Assembly (NCBI GenBank): GCA_030649165.1
Contig: JAUSGG010000042.1
Coordinates: 1-61,744, forward strand
Source: Armatimonadota bacterium
Lineage (GTDB): Bacteria; Armatimonadota; UBA5829; JAUSEB01
Reading direction: 5' to 3'
DNA: 61,744 bases
Part shown: positions 1-8,100 of the stretch, in pieces
How the letters are laid out: each line of letters opens with the position of its first letter
Position numbering within the stretch: the first letter of the stretch is position 1
The notes under the pieces: generated by a model
Told to the model about the DNA's origin: nothing
The model's input: only the letters and a program-made list of their open reading frames with translations
The model's database searches: none
Made by a program: the position numbers and the translations under genes

Positions 1-191
1 GGATTATTCACGAAACGTCTAAAAACACTACAGTCTGCCATAGGCTGTGCTGTCCCTCGATACGCCGCCGGAGCGGCTACTCGGGAACGCGGAGCTATAC
101 CTTTCCGGCACGAAAACAACGAGCCCGTGTCCCCGAGTAGGTCCTCTGGGACCGTATCGAGGGGCTGTACAACGCGGTATTCGTGAATAAT
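1..191. repeat. MITE-like inverted-repeat element (left edge cut by window)
   Basis: The ends carry ATTATTCACGA (4-14) and its exact reverse complement TCGTGAATAAT (181-191). Inside, CCTCGATACG (55-64) pairs with CGTATCGAGG (153-162), and a CTACTCGGG-type arm (77-85) with CCCCGAGTAGG (131-141). Each half also holds its own small GC hairpin. The structure contains no convincing ORF, so it looks like a non-coding palindromic or MITE-type element. The family is not identified. Confidence 0.55.
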
Positions 192-531
192 GCGGGCTAG
201 GGCGGAGAGGGCTTAACACCAACACAGTTCTTAACGCCGCGCAGAGTATGGCAGAGATTTCCCGAAGATTTCATACTTTTGAACTTGCCTAAATGCGCGG
301 AATGCCACATGCTGATTGTGAAGTGTTGTTGGGCCGGACGTAACCGAAGAGCGTTTCCAATGCAGGTCATCTGCAGGATAGTAACGGTGGCATACGGCGG
401 ATATTCGTCAAGCTCCACAGAACTTCTCTTATTGCTCCCACCCGGCGCTATTGGGAGGACGACGTGAGCGACGTTCAACAGGAAACAATGCATCAGCCAT
501 CAATCATCATGTCAAGACAGGAGGAGTCGAG
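192..531. other. Intergenic region without recognised gene
   Basis: Short ORFs on both strands here lack ribosome binding sites and family resemblance. Only the ribosome binding site of the following gene (AGGAGGAG, 519-526) is clear. Confidence 0.5.
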
Positions 532-1782
532 ATGACTTTTACATGTAAACGGATAGCGTACGGGACGTTGCGTTCGAACAGGGCTTTTCCGGCCGCCTGG
601 CCCATACTGTCCTTATGCGCTTTGGTATTGACGGCGTTTACTCAAATCACCCTGGCGAACGCAGGAGCGGAGGACTGGCGGTTTCGTGAACGACGCATAG
701 GTGACGTGGATCTGAAGTTGGCGGACAGCGGGCGCACCGCCGTGAGCGCCGATTTCGGAGCGATCGCCTTAGTGACGGCAGGCAAAGATTCGGAACAGGT
801 AGTTGTAGGCAAGCGCACCCACCGCAAGTACAGCAAGGTCGCCGGTCTGGCGTTCGCGGGCAATAGCCGCAAAGTGATCTATTGGGCACAACGCGGGGCC
901 AAGTGGGTTTTGGTTGCAGGCGAGAAGGAATCGACCCAGGAGTTTGACGAAGTTGGTGAGATCGCAACAAGCACAAAGTCAGACCATGTTGCCTGCGTGG
1001 GTTCGAGGGGAGGTCGATGGGTCGTCGTCAAGGATGGCGACGAACTCGCTGAATACGAGAAGGTTGGCAAGATAGCGCTGTCGCAGGACGGCCAATTCCT
1101 GGCCGTTGCCGCTTTGCGCAACGGAAGGTGGTTCTGTGTCACGTTCCTGGGAGCTGAGCCTACACTCCGCGGAAGCGGATACAGGGAAATAGGTTGCGTG
1201 GCAGTTTGCCCGTCTTGCAGAGTTGCCGGATACGCTGCCCGCGACGACAGCGGCTGGAACATTGTGCTGATCGGTCCAGACAAGGAAACGGAGCGGGTAG
1301 CAAGCGCGCCCTACTATGCGGTCGCTTCTCTAGTCATAAGCCACGAGGGCCATAGCCGCGCGTACGCGGCAAGAAAGGGCGGCAAATGGCTGGTCGTCGG
1401 CCCGAATGGCGAAGGCAAGCCGCACGACGGAATAGGACACATCGCGCTCAGCGCCGACGGGCAAAAGATCGCTTACTCCACGCGCGATGGCGTCGAGTGG
1501 CGGGTCATAGTAGGTGACGCTGAAACCCAGGGTTACTCCCAAATCCTGAATGGCGGATATCTCCACTTCACTGACGATCAGTCCGGTGTGCTCTTCACCG
1601 CGGAGAAAGACTATCAAGCATACTCGGTCGAGGCCACGCTTTCCGGCGGTTCGAAAGTGGCGGATACGCCCCAAAATGACCCTCCCAAACGAGTTAAGGT
1701 TGCCTGCCGTGGCTGCAATTGTCCGGGATCAGGAGAGGGTCACTCGTGCCCGTGTTCGATTCACATGGGTTGCATGCGGTAG
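532..1782 (+). CDS. Secreted beta-propeller-like repeat protein with cysteine-rich tail
   Basis: About 416 residues. I chose the ATG at 532 because AGGAGGAG lies 5 nt upstream and the protein then opens with a basic stretch plus hydrophobic segment (residues about 20-42, signal peptide or anchor). The body is a series of roughly 50-residue repeats, each with an 'A-[YV]-A-A-R-x-G-x-[KR]-W-x-V-V' type strand followed by a polar loop and an 'IGxIALSxDGQ' strand. This pattern is typical of WD40/TolB-like beta-propellers in secreted proteins. The final 25 residues are unusual: six Cys within a Gly/Pro-rich tail. Function is unknown; protein or glycan binding outside the membrane is an inference from the fold. 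Confidence 0.7.
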   Translation: MTFTCKRIAYGTLRSNRAFPAAWPILSLCALVLTAFTQITLANAGAEDWRFRERRIGDVDLKLADSGRTAVSADFGAIALVTAGKDSEQVVVGKRTHRKYSKVAGLAFAGNSRKVIYWAQRGAKWVLVAGEKESTQEFDEVGEIATSTKSDHVACVGSRGGRWVVVKDGDELAEYEKVGKIALSQDGQFLAVAALRNGRWFCVTFLGAEPTLRGSGYREIGCVAVCPSCRVAGYAARDDSGWNIVLIGPDKETERVASAPYYAVASLVISHEGHSRAYAARKGGKWLVVGPNGEGKPHDGIGHIALSADGQKIAYSTRDGVEWRVIVGDAETQGYSQILNGGYLHFTDDQSGVLFTAEKDYQAYSVEATLSGGSKVADTPQNDPPKRVKVACRGCNCPGSGEGHSCPCSIHMGCMR

Positions 1783-2337
1783 CGACCAGTCAGGCCCAGA
1801 CAAGAAAAGACGCAGGATCAGTCAGGCCGGCCGCATTGCGGAAGACACAGGTGGCCGGCTGGCTCCGCATCCACGGCCGAACTGCTCGGACACCGTCCCG
1901 ATCAAGAGAACATGTAACCACGTGCGGAAGTATCGTTTGTCCCTGACCAAGACCCCATAGTCGCCACAACACGGCATTGCCGCCAGTTTAGCGATTCTCC
2001 CCTTCCCGTAACATTACTGGCAAGATTCCCGGCTCTGGCGGGTCATATTCAGGACATGGATGTCCCGGGAACCGCGCCCCAGACATGGATGTGAGGGACG
2101 ATCACGTTTGTCGGTTGTCAGTCGACGGTTAGATTTCCGGTGGACGTTCACGGCCCCTGCCGTCCGTTTTCTCCCCACCCCTGTAGACTTACTCCCCTTC
2201 CCACTGATGTGTCTGGAGTCTGAACCCGGACTCCCTCGCTCATCCTCATACCCTAGCGCTCAGCGCTCAATACTCAGAACTCAGCGCTCCCTGCCTACCC
2301 TGGCACGCGAATTGCTGTTACCGGCCCGGAGAATAGC
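1783..2337. other. Intergenic region with short direct repeats
   Basis: No gene is supportable. It holds two copies of a CATGGATGT motif (2055-2090) and a CTCAGCGCTC/ACTCAGAACTC microsatellite (2255-2290) of the same type as the repeat found inside flhF. Confidence 0.5.
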
Positions 2338-2721
2338 GTGATGGTAGACAGAATCAACAACCTGCCGGGGGTAGAGCGCGCAAATCAGAATCCGCCCCGC
2401 ACGTCCGGCGCCCCGGCAAACGGAAAAGGCTTCGCCGCGACTCTTGCGCATGAGACACAGCAGCAGGAAGCTCTGCGCGTGTCGTCACACGCGCGGAAGC
2501 GGCTGGACTCTTCTCAGGTCACACTGACCGATTCGCATTTGGCGCGACTCGACGGCGCCGTCGCCCGAGCAACCCAGAAGGGATCGAACCAGTCGCTGAT
2601 CATGCTCGACGACCTGGCGCTGGTTGTCAGCGTGAAGAACCGTGTGGTCATAACCGCGGTAGATGGCCCTCGGATGAAGGAAGGCGTGTTCACGAACATC
2701 GACAGCGTGGTCATTGCGTAG
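2338..2721 (+). CDS. Flagellar operon protein, TIGR02530 family
   Basis: A 126-127 residue soluble protein. The C-terminal half has the family pattern: 'KRLDSSQVTLTDSHLARLDG' followed by a strand-rich stretch '...LDDLALVVSVKNRVVITAVD' and a final 'VFTNIDSVVIA'. Family members are found immediately before the hook gene in Firmicutes-type flagellar operons, which is its position here. The biochemical role is not established. The start is GTG 2338 or ATG 2341, with GGAG at 2328-2331. FliK and FlgD, usual upstream neighbours, are not in the window. Confidence 0.85.
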   Translation: MMVDRINNLPGVERANQNPPRTSGAPANGKGFAATLAHETQQQEALRVSSHARKRLDSSQVTLTDSHLARLDGAVARATQKGSNQSLIMLDDLALVVSVKNRVVITAVDGPRMKEGVFTNIDSVVIA

Positions 2722-2733
2722 AAGCTGGTTCAA

Positions 2734-2811
2734 GTTTCGGGATTTCCGGAGTGGCCGGAGACTCTGCTTGTCCCAGCGTTAAGTCGGTTATCGCTCCTCA
2801 AATCCCGAAAC
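2734..2811. repeat. Perfect 12-bp inverted repeat between TIGR02530 gene and flgE
   Basis: GTTTCGGGATTT (2734-2745) is exactly complementary to AAATCCCGAAAC (2800-2811), with a 54-nt loop. There is no T-run after it, so it is not a standard terminator. It could be an RNA structure in the 255-nt flgE leader or a relic of a palindromic repeat. Confidence 0.4.
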
Positions 2812-2976
2812 AACGGGGGGCGTGGTTATTGCGTGAGGAGGTGATAGGGGAAGGTTTGTAGGTTGATAGGGTTCTCGGGCCGGACCTCACTTGAGGGGGC
2901 CCACTCGCCGTCTGTTAAAGGGACGGCGCAAATGCTCTACCGCGAAAGCGGGATTCACGAGGAGGTCATCTGAAAG

Positions 2977-4218
2977 ATGATTCAAGCAATGTATAACGGC
3001 GTCTCGGGTTTGCAGGCGCACAAAACTCTATTGGACGTAATCAGCAACAACATCGCGAATATCAACACGATCGGCTTCAAGTCCAGCCGTATGAACTTCC
3101 GGGAAATGCTGAGCCAGACGATAAGGGCCGCGGGGGAAGCGAAGTCGGCCGGCATGGGCGGCACGAACCCCATGCAGATAGGACTCGGCGTTGGCATCGG
3201 AAGCATCGACGTCAGCCAGGTCCAGGGATCGTTGGTCTCCACGGGCAAGCCAACGGATGTCGCCGTCGAAGGCAACGGGTTCGTCGTTCTGGGCGATGGC
3301 CAGGCGAAGTACTACACCAGAGACGGCTCGTTCCAGCTCGATTCGAACGGCAACCTGGTCTCTGCAAGCTCGGGAATGAAGGTACTCGGGTGGACAGCGG
3401 ACGTGATCACCGGACTGATCGACACTACCGTGCCGATCGCCCCCACTTCGGGTATCCGCCTGCCGGTCGGCCAACTGTCGGTCGCAAGGCAGACCTCCAA
3501 CGTGCAGTTTGGGGGCAGCCTCGATTCACGGGGCGGCACGTTCGGAGCCGGCATCGACCTGTATGACTCTCTGGGAGTGCCCCACACCGTCAGCCTCACG
3601 TTTGTCAAGACGGCCAACGATGGGGAATGGCAGTGGGACGCCATCAGCCCCGACGCAGCCGGCGGAGCGTCCGTCGGAACCGGACTGATCCAGTTCGACT
3701 CGTTGGGCCGCAGCCTCACTGCGTCCGGAACGCTCAGCCTGAGTCTGGCCGCGGCCAACGGCGCTGTGAACCCCATCGTGGCGACCATGGACTTCAGCGG
3801 GATAAAGCAGCTCGCGGGAGACACGACTTTAATGCCTACTTCCCAGGACGGCGTTTCGCTCGGCACGCTGGACAGCTTCAGCATAGACAAGACCGGGGTC
3901 ATCTCCGGTGTGTTTACGAACGGAATGAGCCAGCACCTCGGCCAGCTTGCGTTGGCTTTGTTCAGCAATCCGGGAGGTCTCAGCAAGGCCGCCGACAACC
4001 TGCTCGTGGAAACGAGCAACTCCGGACTGCCGCAAATCCGGCAGCCCGGGGCGGGAAGTCTCGGCAATCTCACCGCGGGATTCCTTGAATCTTCCAACGT
4101 CGATCTTGCTACCGAGTTCGCGAACATGATAGTCGCCGAGCGCGGCTTCCAGGCGAACTCAAGGATCATCACGACATCCGACGAGATACTGCAGGAATTG
4201 GTGCAGCTCAAGCGTTAG
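2977..4218 (+). CDS. flgE: Flagellar hook protein FlgE
   Basis: 413 residues, normal for hook proteins. The N-terminus has the rod/hook signature (MYNGVSGLQAHKTLLDVISN, then NIANINTIGFKSSR) and the C-terminus the matching helix (SNVDLATEFANMIVAERGFQ, then ANSRIITTSDEILQELVQLKR). The two ends form the D0 coiled coil, and the middle holds the exposed D1/D2 domains. GAGGAGG at 2959-2965 precedes the ATG. It polymerises at the distal rod to form the hook. It is first of a run flgE-flbD-motA, as in Firmicutes-type operons. Confidence 0.95.
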   Translation: MIQAMYNGVSGLQAHKTLLDVISNNIANINTIGFKSSRMNFREMLSQTIRAAGEAKSAGMGGTNPMQIGLGVGIGSIDVSQVQGSLVSTGKPTDVAVEGNGFVVLGDGQAKYYTRDGSFQLDSNGNLVSASSGMKVLGWTADVITGLIDTTVPIAPTSGIRLPVGQLSVARQTSNVQFGGSLDSRGGTFGAGIDLYDSLGVPHTVSLTFVKTANDGEWQWDAISPDAAGGASVGTGLIQFDSLGRSLTASGTLSLSLAAANGAVNPIVATMDFSGIKQLAGDTTLMPTSQDGVSLGTLDSFSIDKTGVISGVFTNGMSQHLGQLALALFSNPGGLSKAADNLLVETSNSGLPQIRQPGAGSLGNLTAGFLESSNVDLATEFANMIVAERGFQANSRIITTSDEILQELVQLKR

Positions 4219-4280
4219 CGACGGAATAAGGGCGGTCCCGCGCGGCGCGGGGCCGCCTCAGTAAAGGAGCAGGCCACAGG

Positions 4281-4523
4281 ATGATAAAGGTGCGCTTGAT
4301 GAACGGAAGTCAGATCGTGCTGAATTCCGACCTCATAGAATTTGTCGAGTCCACGCCGGACACGGTGATATCGCTATCTAACGGCAAGAAGCTGATGGTC
4401 CTGGAAACGGTCGCGGATGTTGTCGAGAGAATACTCGACTTCCGCGGCCGCCTTGGCAAGAGGTGCAGCGATCTGCCGCCCATTCAACGTACACACGAAG
4501 GACTTGACGAGAGGGCAATCTGA
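4281..4523 (+). CDS. flbD: FlbD family flagellar protein
   Basis: 80 residues; AAAGGAG at 4263-4269. It begins with the family hallmark 'MIKVRLMNGSQIVLNSDLIE' and continues with 'SLSNGKKLMVLETVADVVERI'. This small swarming/flagellar protein family sits between flgE and motA in many Gram-positive-type operons. The function is poorly defined. It ends 5 nt before motA, so the two are probably translated together. Confidence 0.9.
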   Translation: MIKVRLMNGSQIVLNSDLIEFVESTPDTVISLSNGKKLMVLETVADVVERILDFRGRLGKRCSDLPPIQRTHEGLDERAI

Positions 4524-4528
4524 CTCTT

Positions 4529-5269
4529 ATGGATCTCGCTACTGTAATCGGACTGGCGCTCGGTTGGGGCGCGCTGATGATCGCCTTGATCATGGAAGGC
4601 GGGAGCCTGGGAGACCTTGTCAACCCCTCCGCCTTCGTTCTGGTCTTCGGCGGGACTCTCGGCGCGACGACCGTAGCCTTTTCACTGAAACAGATTCTGA
4701 GTGTGCCGGGCGTCGTCCGCAACGCGTTCTTCTGCAAGGACACCGACATGCCCAGGCTCATCCGTAGCATCGTTGATTTCGCCAGGACCGCCCGCAGGGA
4801 GGGAATCCTATCCCTCGAAAACGAGGTCAAGGCAGTAGACAACAAGTTCCTGCAGATGGGTGTGCGGTTGGTCGTTGACGGAACGCCGTCGGAAATGGTC
4901 AGGGAGATTCTGGAGACCGAGATCGTGTCGCTGCAGGAACGCCACAAGGTCGGCGAAAACATTTTCGCCACTATGGGAGGGTTCGCTCCCACGCTCGGCA
5001 TCATAGGCACGGTTATGGGTCTGATACACATGCTGGCGAGTCTCGACAAACCCGGAGCAATGGGACCGGCGATTGCGGCGGCGTTCATCGCCACGCTATA
5101 CGGCGTTGCGCTGGCCAATCTCGTTTTTCTGCCGATCGGCTCGAAGTTGAAAGCCAGGACCACCGAAGAGATCATAGCCTACGACATGATGGTCGAAGGA
5201 ATTCTGTCGCTGCAGGCCGGCGACAACCCAAGGATGGTGGAGACCAAAATGGGGTCCGGTGTCTCATAG
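4529..5269 (+). CDS. motA: Flagellar motor stator protein MotA, C-terminus altered
   Basis: 246 residues with four membrane segments (about 2-21, 33-52, 148-171, 180-204). Functional prolines fall in 'PTLGIIG' (P154) and 'GPAIAAAF' (P180). MotA forms the proton or sodium channel of the stator together with MotB. The conserved cytoplasmic stretch 'EGILSLQAGDNPRMVETK' is reached at residue 240, but then the family's usual last 15-25 residues are replaced by an unrelated 'MGSGVS'. The next gene should be motB; instead the sequence enters the middle of fliP. The tail therefore coincides with a probable deletion breakpoint near 5250-5280. Function without MotB in cis is uncertain. Confidence 0.88.
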   Translation: MDLATVIGLALGWGALMIALIMEGGSLGDLVNPSAFVLVFGGTLGATTVAFSLKQILSVPGVVRNAFFCKDTDMPRLIRSIVDFARTARREGILSLENEVKAVDNKFLQMGVRLVVDGTPSEMVREILETEIVSLQERHKVGENIFATMGGFAPTLGIIGTVMGLIHMLASLDKPGAMGPAIAAAFIATLYGVALANLVFLPIGSKLKARTTEEIIAYDMMVEGILSLQAGDNPRMVETKMGSGVS

Positions 5270-5708
5270 AGCAGGCTCGCCGATCTTGACGAGAGTCAAT
5301 GAGACCGCGGTGCAACCTTACCTGCGGCATGAAATGACGTTCAACGAAGCCCTCGACCGCGGCGTCGTGCCCGTGCGACAGTTTATGTTCGACCAGGTCA
5401 GAGAGAAAGACCTGGGGCTGTTTGTAAGTCTGGCCCATCTGGCGCGGCCCAAGGTCGAGGCCGACGTTCCAACCCACGTGCTCATCCCCGCCTTTCTGAT
5501 CGGCGAGCTGCGCGCGGCGTTCACGGCCGGGTTCCTCATCTTCATTCCGTTCCTCATAATCGACATGCTCATCGCCGTGACTTTGATGTCCATGGGAATG
5601 ATGATGCTCCCGCCCGTATTGATCTCGCTGCCGTTCAAGATCCTGCTGTTCGTTCTCGTGGACGGTTGGCATTTGATAATCAAGTCAGTTGCTCTAAGTT
5701 TCCAGTGA
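5259..5708 (+). pseudogene. fliP: FliP, N-terminally truncated (C-terminal part only)
   Basis: 149 residues. From 'ILTRVNETAVQPYL' onward this matches the second part of FliP, including 'REKDLGLF', 'LIPAFLIGELRAAFTAGFLI', 'FIPFLIIDMLIAVTLMSMGM' and 'LLFVLVDGWHLIIKS'. Full FliP is about 240-250 residues. Missing are the signal sequence and first membrane helices (about the first 100 residues). The only available start is a GTG at 5259 without a good ribosome binding site, inside motA and in a different frame. FliP forms the core of the export gate with FliQ and FliR, so this copy is unlikely to work. Either a real deletion or an assembly join. Confidence 0.85.
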
Positions 5709-5718
5709 GGCCACTAAT

Positions 5719-5988
5719 ATGACCGACGCAACGGTTTTGGACATAACGCATAAGGCATTGATGCTTGCGGTGATGGTCAGCGCGCCCGTGCTCTGCGCGG
5801 GGCTGCTGGTCGGGTTGATCGTGAGCATCTTTCAGGCGGCGACTCAGATTCACGAGATAAGCCTGACCTTCATTCCTAAGATAATCGCGGTAGCCGTGAC
5901 GATAGTGATCTTCGGCCAGTGGATGCTGAATCAGATGCTGTCGTTCACCACCGGGCTACTGCAGAGCATTCCTACGCTGGTTAGATAA
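5719..5988 (+). CDS. fliQ: Flagellar export gate protein FliQ
   Basis: 89 residues, two membrane helices, and the family core 'GLIVSIFQAATQIHEISLTFIPKI' split around residue 30-53. This is full length. GTGAGG lies just upstream of the ATG. It packs around the FliP/FliR core of the type III export gate. Its stop is followed immediately by the fliR ATG (TAAATG), so expression is coupled. Confidence 0.95.
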   Translation: MTDATVLDITHKALMLAVMVSAPVLCAGLLVGLIVSIFQAATQIHEISLTFIPKIIAVAVTIVIFGQWMLNQMLSFTTGLLQSIPTLVR

Positions 5989-6777
5989 ATGGACATAGGA
6001 TCTATCGGAGTCGCGCAACTGGAAGTGTTTATGCTGGCGCTGGCGAGGACCGCCGGGATATTCACGCTCGCGCCGATTTTCGGTTCGAGTCAGGTACCCG
6101 TTCAGGTGAGAGTCCTCGTTGCCGTATCAATCGCTCTGGTCTTCGTGCCGCTTTGCGCGTCGGCGACGCCCGCCCCGCCCGCGGTGGACCTGCTCCCGAT
6201 GGCGGCGCTGATGATTAAGGAAGCGTTGGTGGGACTAGCCGTGGGATTCGTCACTAATCTGGTCTTCGCGGCCATACAGGCGGCCGGCGACCTGATCGAC
6301 ATACAATCCGGCTTCAGTTTCGCAGCCGTCCTCGATCCGGTCTACGGCTCTCAGACGGCGATTGCCGGACGTGTGCACCATTTGCTCGCGGGCCTGCTGT
6401 TTTTCGTGACGAACGCGCACCATGTCCTGCTGGCCGGCCTCGCGGACAGCTTCCGGATCATCCCGGTCGCTGAACTGTCGCTCAATCCGGCCGCGGCCGG
6501 CGGCGCGCTGAACTTATTCGCCGCGTTTTTCGCGGTGGCTTTGAAGATAGCGGCCCCCGTTCTGGCCGCGGTATTTCTGGCCGACGTCGCCCTGGCTGTG
6601 ATATCTCGCGGCGCTCCGCAGATGAACGTTCTGTTCGTAGGGATGCCGCTTAAGCTCGGCGTCGGTCTGGTCGGAATGGCGATAGCCTTACCTGTTATGC
6701 TTGCCGGCAGTCGCGACGCGCTGGGCGATATCGGCTACCAGATTGCGGCAATGGCCCGAATTCTGGCATTGCACTGA
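5989..6777 (+). CDS. fliR: Flagellar export gate protein FliR
   Basis: 262 residues, strongly hydrophobic with about six membrane segments. The usual landmarks are present: 'FMLALARTAGIFTLAPIFGS' at the N-terminus, 'GLAVGFVTNLVFAAIQAAGD' and 'IDIQSGFSFA' in the middle, 'ISRGAPQMNVLFVGMPLKLG' towards the end. It completes the FliPQR gate. Full length, although its partner fliP here is truncated. Confidence 0.95.
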   Translation: MDIGSIGVAQLEVFMLALARTAGIFTLAPIFGSSQVPVQVRVLVAVSIALVFVPLCASATPAPPAVDLLPMAALMIKEALVGLAVGFVTNLVFAAIQAAGDLIDIQSGFSFAAVLDPVYGSQTAIAGRVHHLLAGLLFFVTNAHHVLLAGLADSFRIIPVAELSLNPAAAGGALNLFAAFFAVALKIAAPVLAAVFLADVALAVISRGAPQMNVLFVGMPLKLGVGLVGMAIALPVMLAGSRDALGDIGYQIAAMARILALH

Positions 6778-6805
6778 CCGCGGTGGGTCCTTCGGATCGA
6801 CCTTG

Positions 6806-6841
6806 CCCCCTCTCCTCTCAGGGGAGGGTTGGGGTGGGGTC
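6806..6841. repeat. REP-type palindrome (CCCCTC...GAGGGG family), copy 1
   Basis: CCCCCTCTCCTCTCAGGGGA followed by GGGTTGGGGTGGGGT. The same family recurs at about 13163, 19638, 22382 and 26589. It is followed by a triplicated AATCTGAA microsatellite (6842-6868). Confidence 0.75.
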
Positions 6842-6889
6842 AATCTGAAATCTGAAATCTGAAATCTTCAATATGAGGGAGCCTTAACT

Positions 6890-7957
6890 GTGCCCGTTCA
6901 AGACAGGACCGAACCGGCGACCCCGCGACGGCGCGAGGACGCTCGGGAAGAAGGGAGAGTGGCAAAGAGCGTGGATATAAACTCCGCGCTTGTGCTGCTC
7001 GCATCCCTGCTGGCGATGAGGATCGGCGGCCCTTACGTCTTTTCAGGTCTTATGGACCTCACTCGCGAGACGTTCATGAACCTGCACAGCCGGGGCCTCA
7101 GCGCCGAGGGTCTGCCTATGCTCGTGTCCTGGTACGGGTCCAGGTTCATGATGTTGTGCGCTCCCGTAGTTCTCGGGACGGCGGCTATGGCCCTGGCGGC
7201 AAACGTGCTGCAGGTCGGTTTCAAAGTGACGCCAAAGGCCCTGCGCCCCGATCTCACCCGGCTGGACCCGATCAAGGGAATCGCCAGGCTGGCCTCCTGG
7301 CGGTCACTCGTGGAGTTGGGCAAATCGACCCTGAAAGTGGCCATTATCGCCTACTTTGTATACACGTTTTTGAGGGAACAGCAGCCGGCGCTGATAGACC
7401 TGGCGAGTATGTCTCCGCGGGGCATCGGGATAAAGCTGGGCGGAATGTGCTGGGGATTGGCGATGCGGGGCGCTTTGGCGATGCTCGCAATCGGCGTTCT
7501 GGACTATATCTACCAGCGCTTCCATTTCGAGCAAACCCTGCGGATGACGAAGCAGGAGATAAAAGACGAGCACAAGCGCGCGGAGGGAGACCCGCAGGTC
7601 AAGGGACGGATCAGACAGCGTCAGCGCGACCTGGCCCGCGGACGCCAGATTCAGGAGGTGGCGCGCGCCGATGTCGTCATAACCAGCCCGACCCACATAG
7701 CGGTGGCTTTGAAGTACGACACGAACAAAATGAGCGCCCCCACGGTTGTGGCCAAGGGCCAGCGGTTGATTGCTGAGAAGATCAAGGCGATGGCGGAAGC
7801 CCATCAAGTGCCTATAGTTGAGAATCCGCCGATTGCGCGGCTTCTGTACAAAGTGGTCGAGGTCGGGCATCAGATCCCTGAGGACTTGTACCAGGCCGTG
7901 GCTGAGATACTGGCTTACGTGTTCCAGATGAACCAAAAGGCAGCAAGGGCTTATTGA
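6890..7957 (+). CDS. flhB: Flagellar export switch protein FlhB, autocleavage Asn replaced by Ser
   Basis: 355 residues; GTG start with GAGGGAG 8-14 nt upstream. It has four membrane helices (about 30-50, 85-108, 145-162, 185-207), then the linker 'KQEIKDEHKRAEGDPQVKGR' and the cytoplasmic FlhB_C domain. In the family the linker-domain cleavage site is N-P-T-H, and Asn-Pro autocleavage allows the switch from hook to filament export. Here residues 266-269 read S-P-T-H (codon AGC at 7685-7687) in an otherwise standard 'VVITSPTHIAVALKYD' context. Cleavage may be absent or slow. The rest of the protein is full length and intact. Confidence 0.93.
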   Translation: MPVQDRTEPATPRRREDAREEGRVAKSVDINSALVLLASLLAMRIGGPYVFSGLMDLTRETFMNLHSRGLSAEGLPMLVSWYGSRFMMLCAPVVLGTAAMALAANVLQVGFKVTPKALRPDLTRLDPIKGIARLASWRSLVELGKSTLKVAIIAYFVYTFLREQQPALIDLASMSPRGIGIKLGGMCWGLAMRGALAMLAIGVLDYIYQRFHFEQTLRMTKQEIKDEHKRAEGDPQVKGRIRQRQRDLARGRQIQEVARADVVITSPTHIAVALKYDTNKMSAPTVVAKGQRLIAEKIKAMAEAHQVPIVENPPIARLLYKVVEVGHQIPEDLYQAVAEILAYVFQMNQKAARAY

Positions 7958-8100
7958 GGTTTATGGGGTTTATGAGGTGGGATGATGAGGGAAGCCTTGC
8001 AGTCTTGATCGCACGCGATATGCCATCGCGTGCGAAACAGAACCGCGGGATTTCAGAACCCTGGAACCTTAGAACCCTGGAACCCTGAAGGAGCGTTATA

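Noticed and set aside
2060-2341. 93-residue ORF before the TIGR02530 gene
   Set aside because: No ribosome site, Arg/Pro/Ser-rich, and runs through the CTCAGAACTC microsatellite.
2734-2811. Terminator before flgE
   Set aside because: The perfect stem has a 54-nt loop and no T-run, and flgE continues the same operon.
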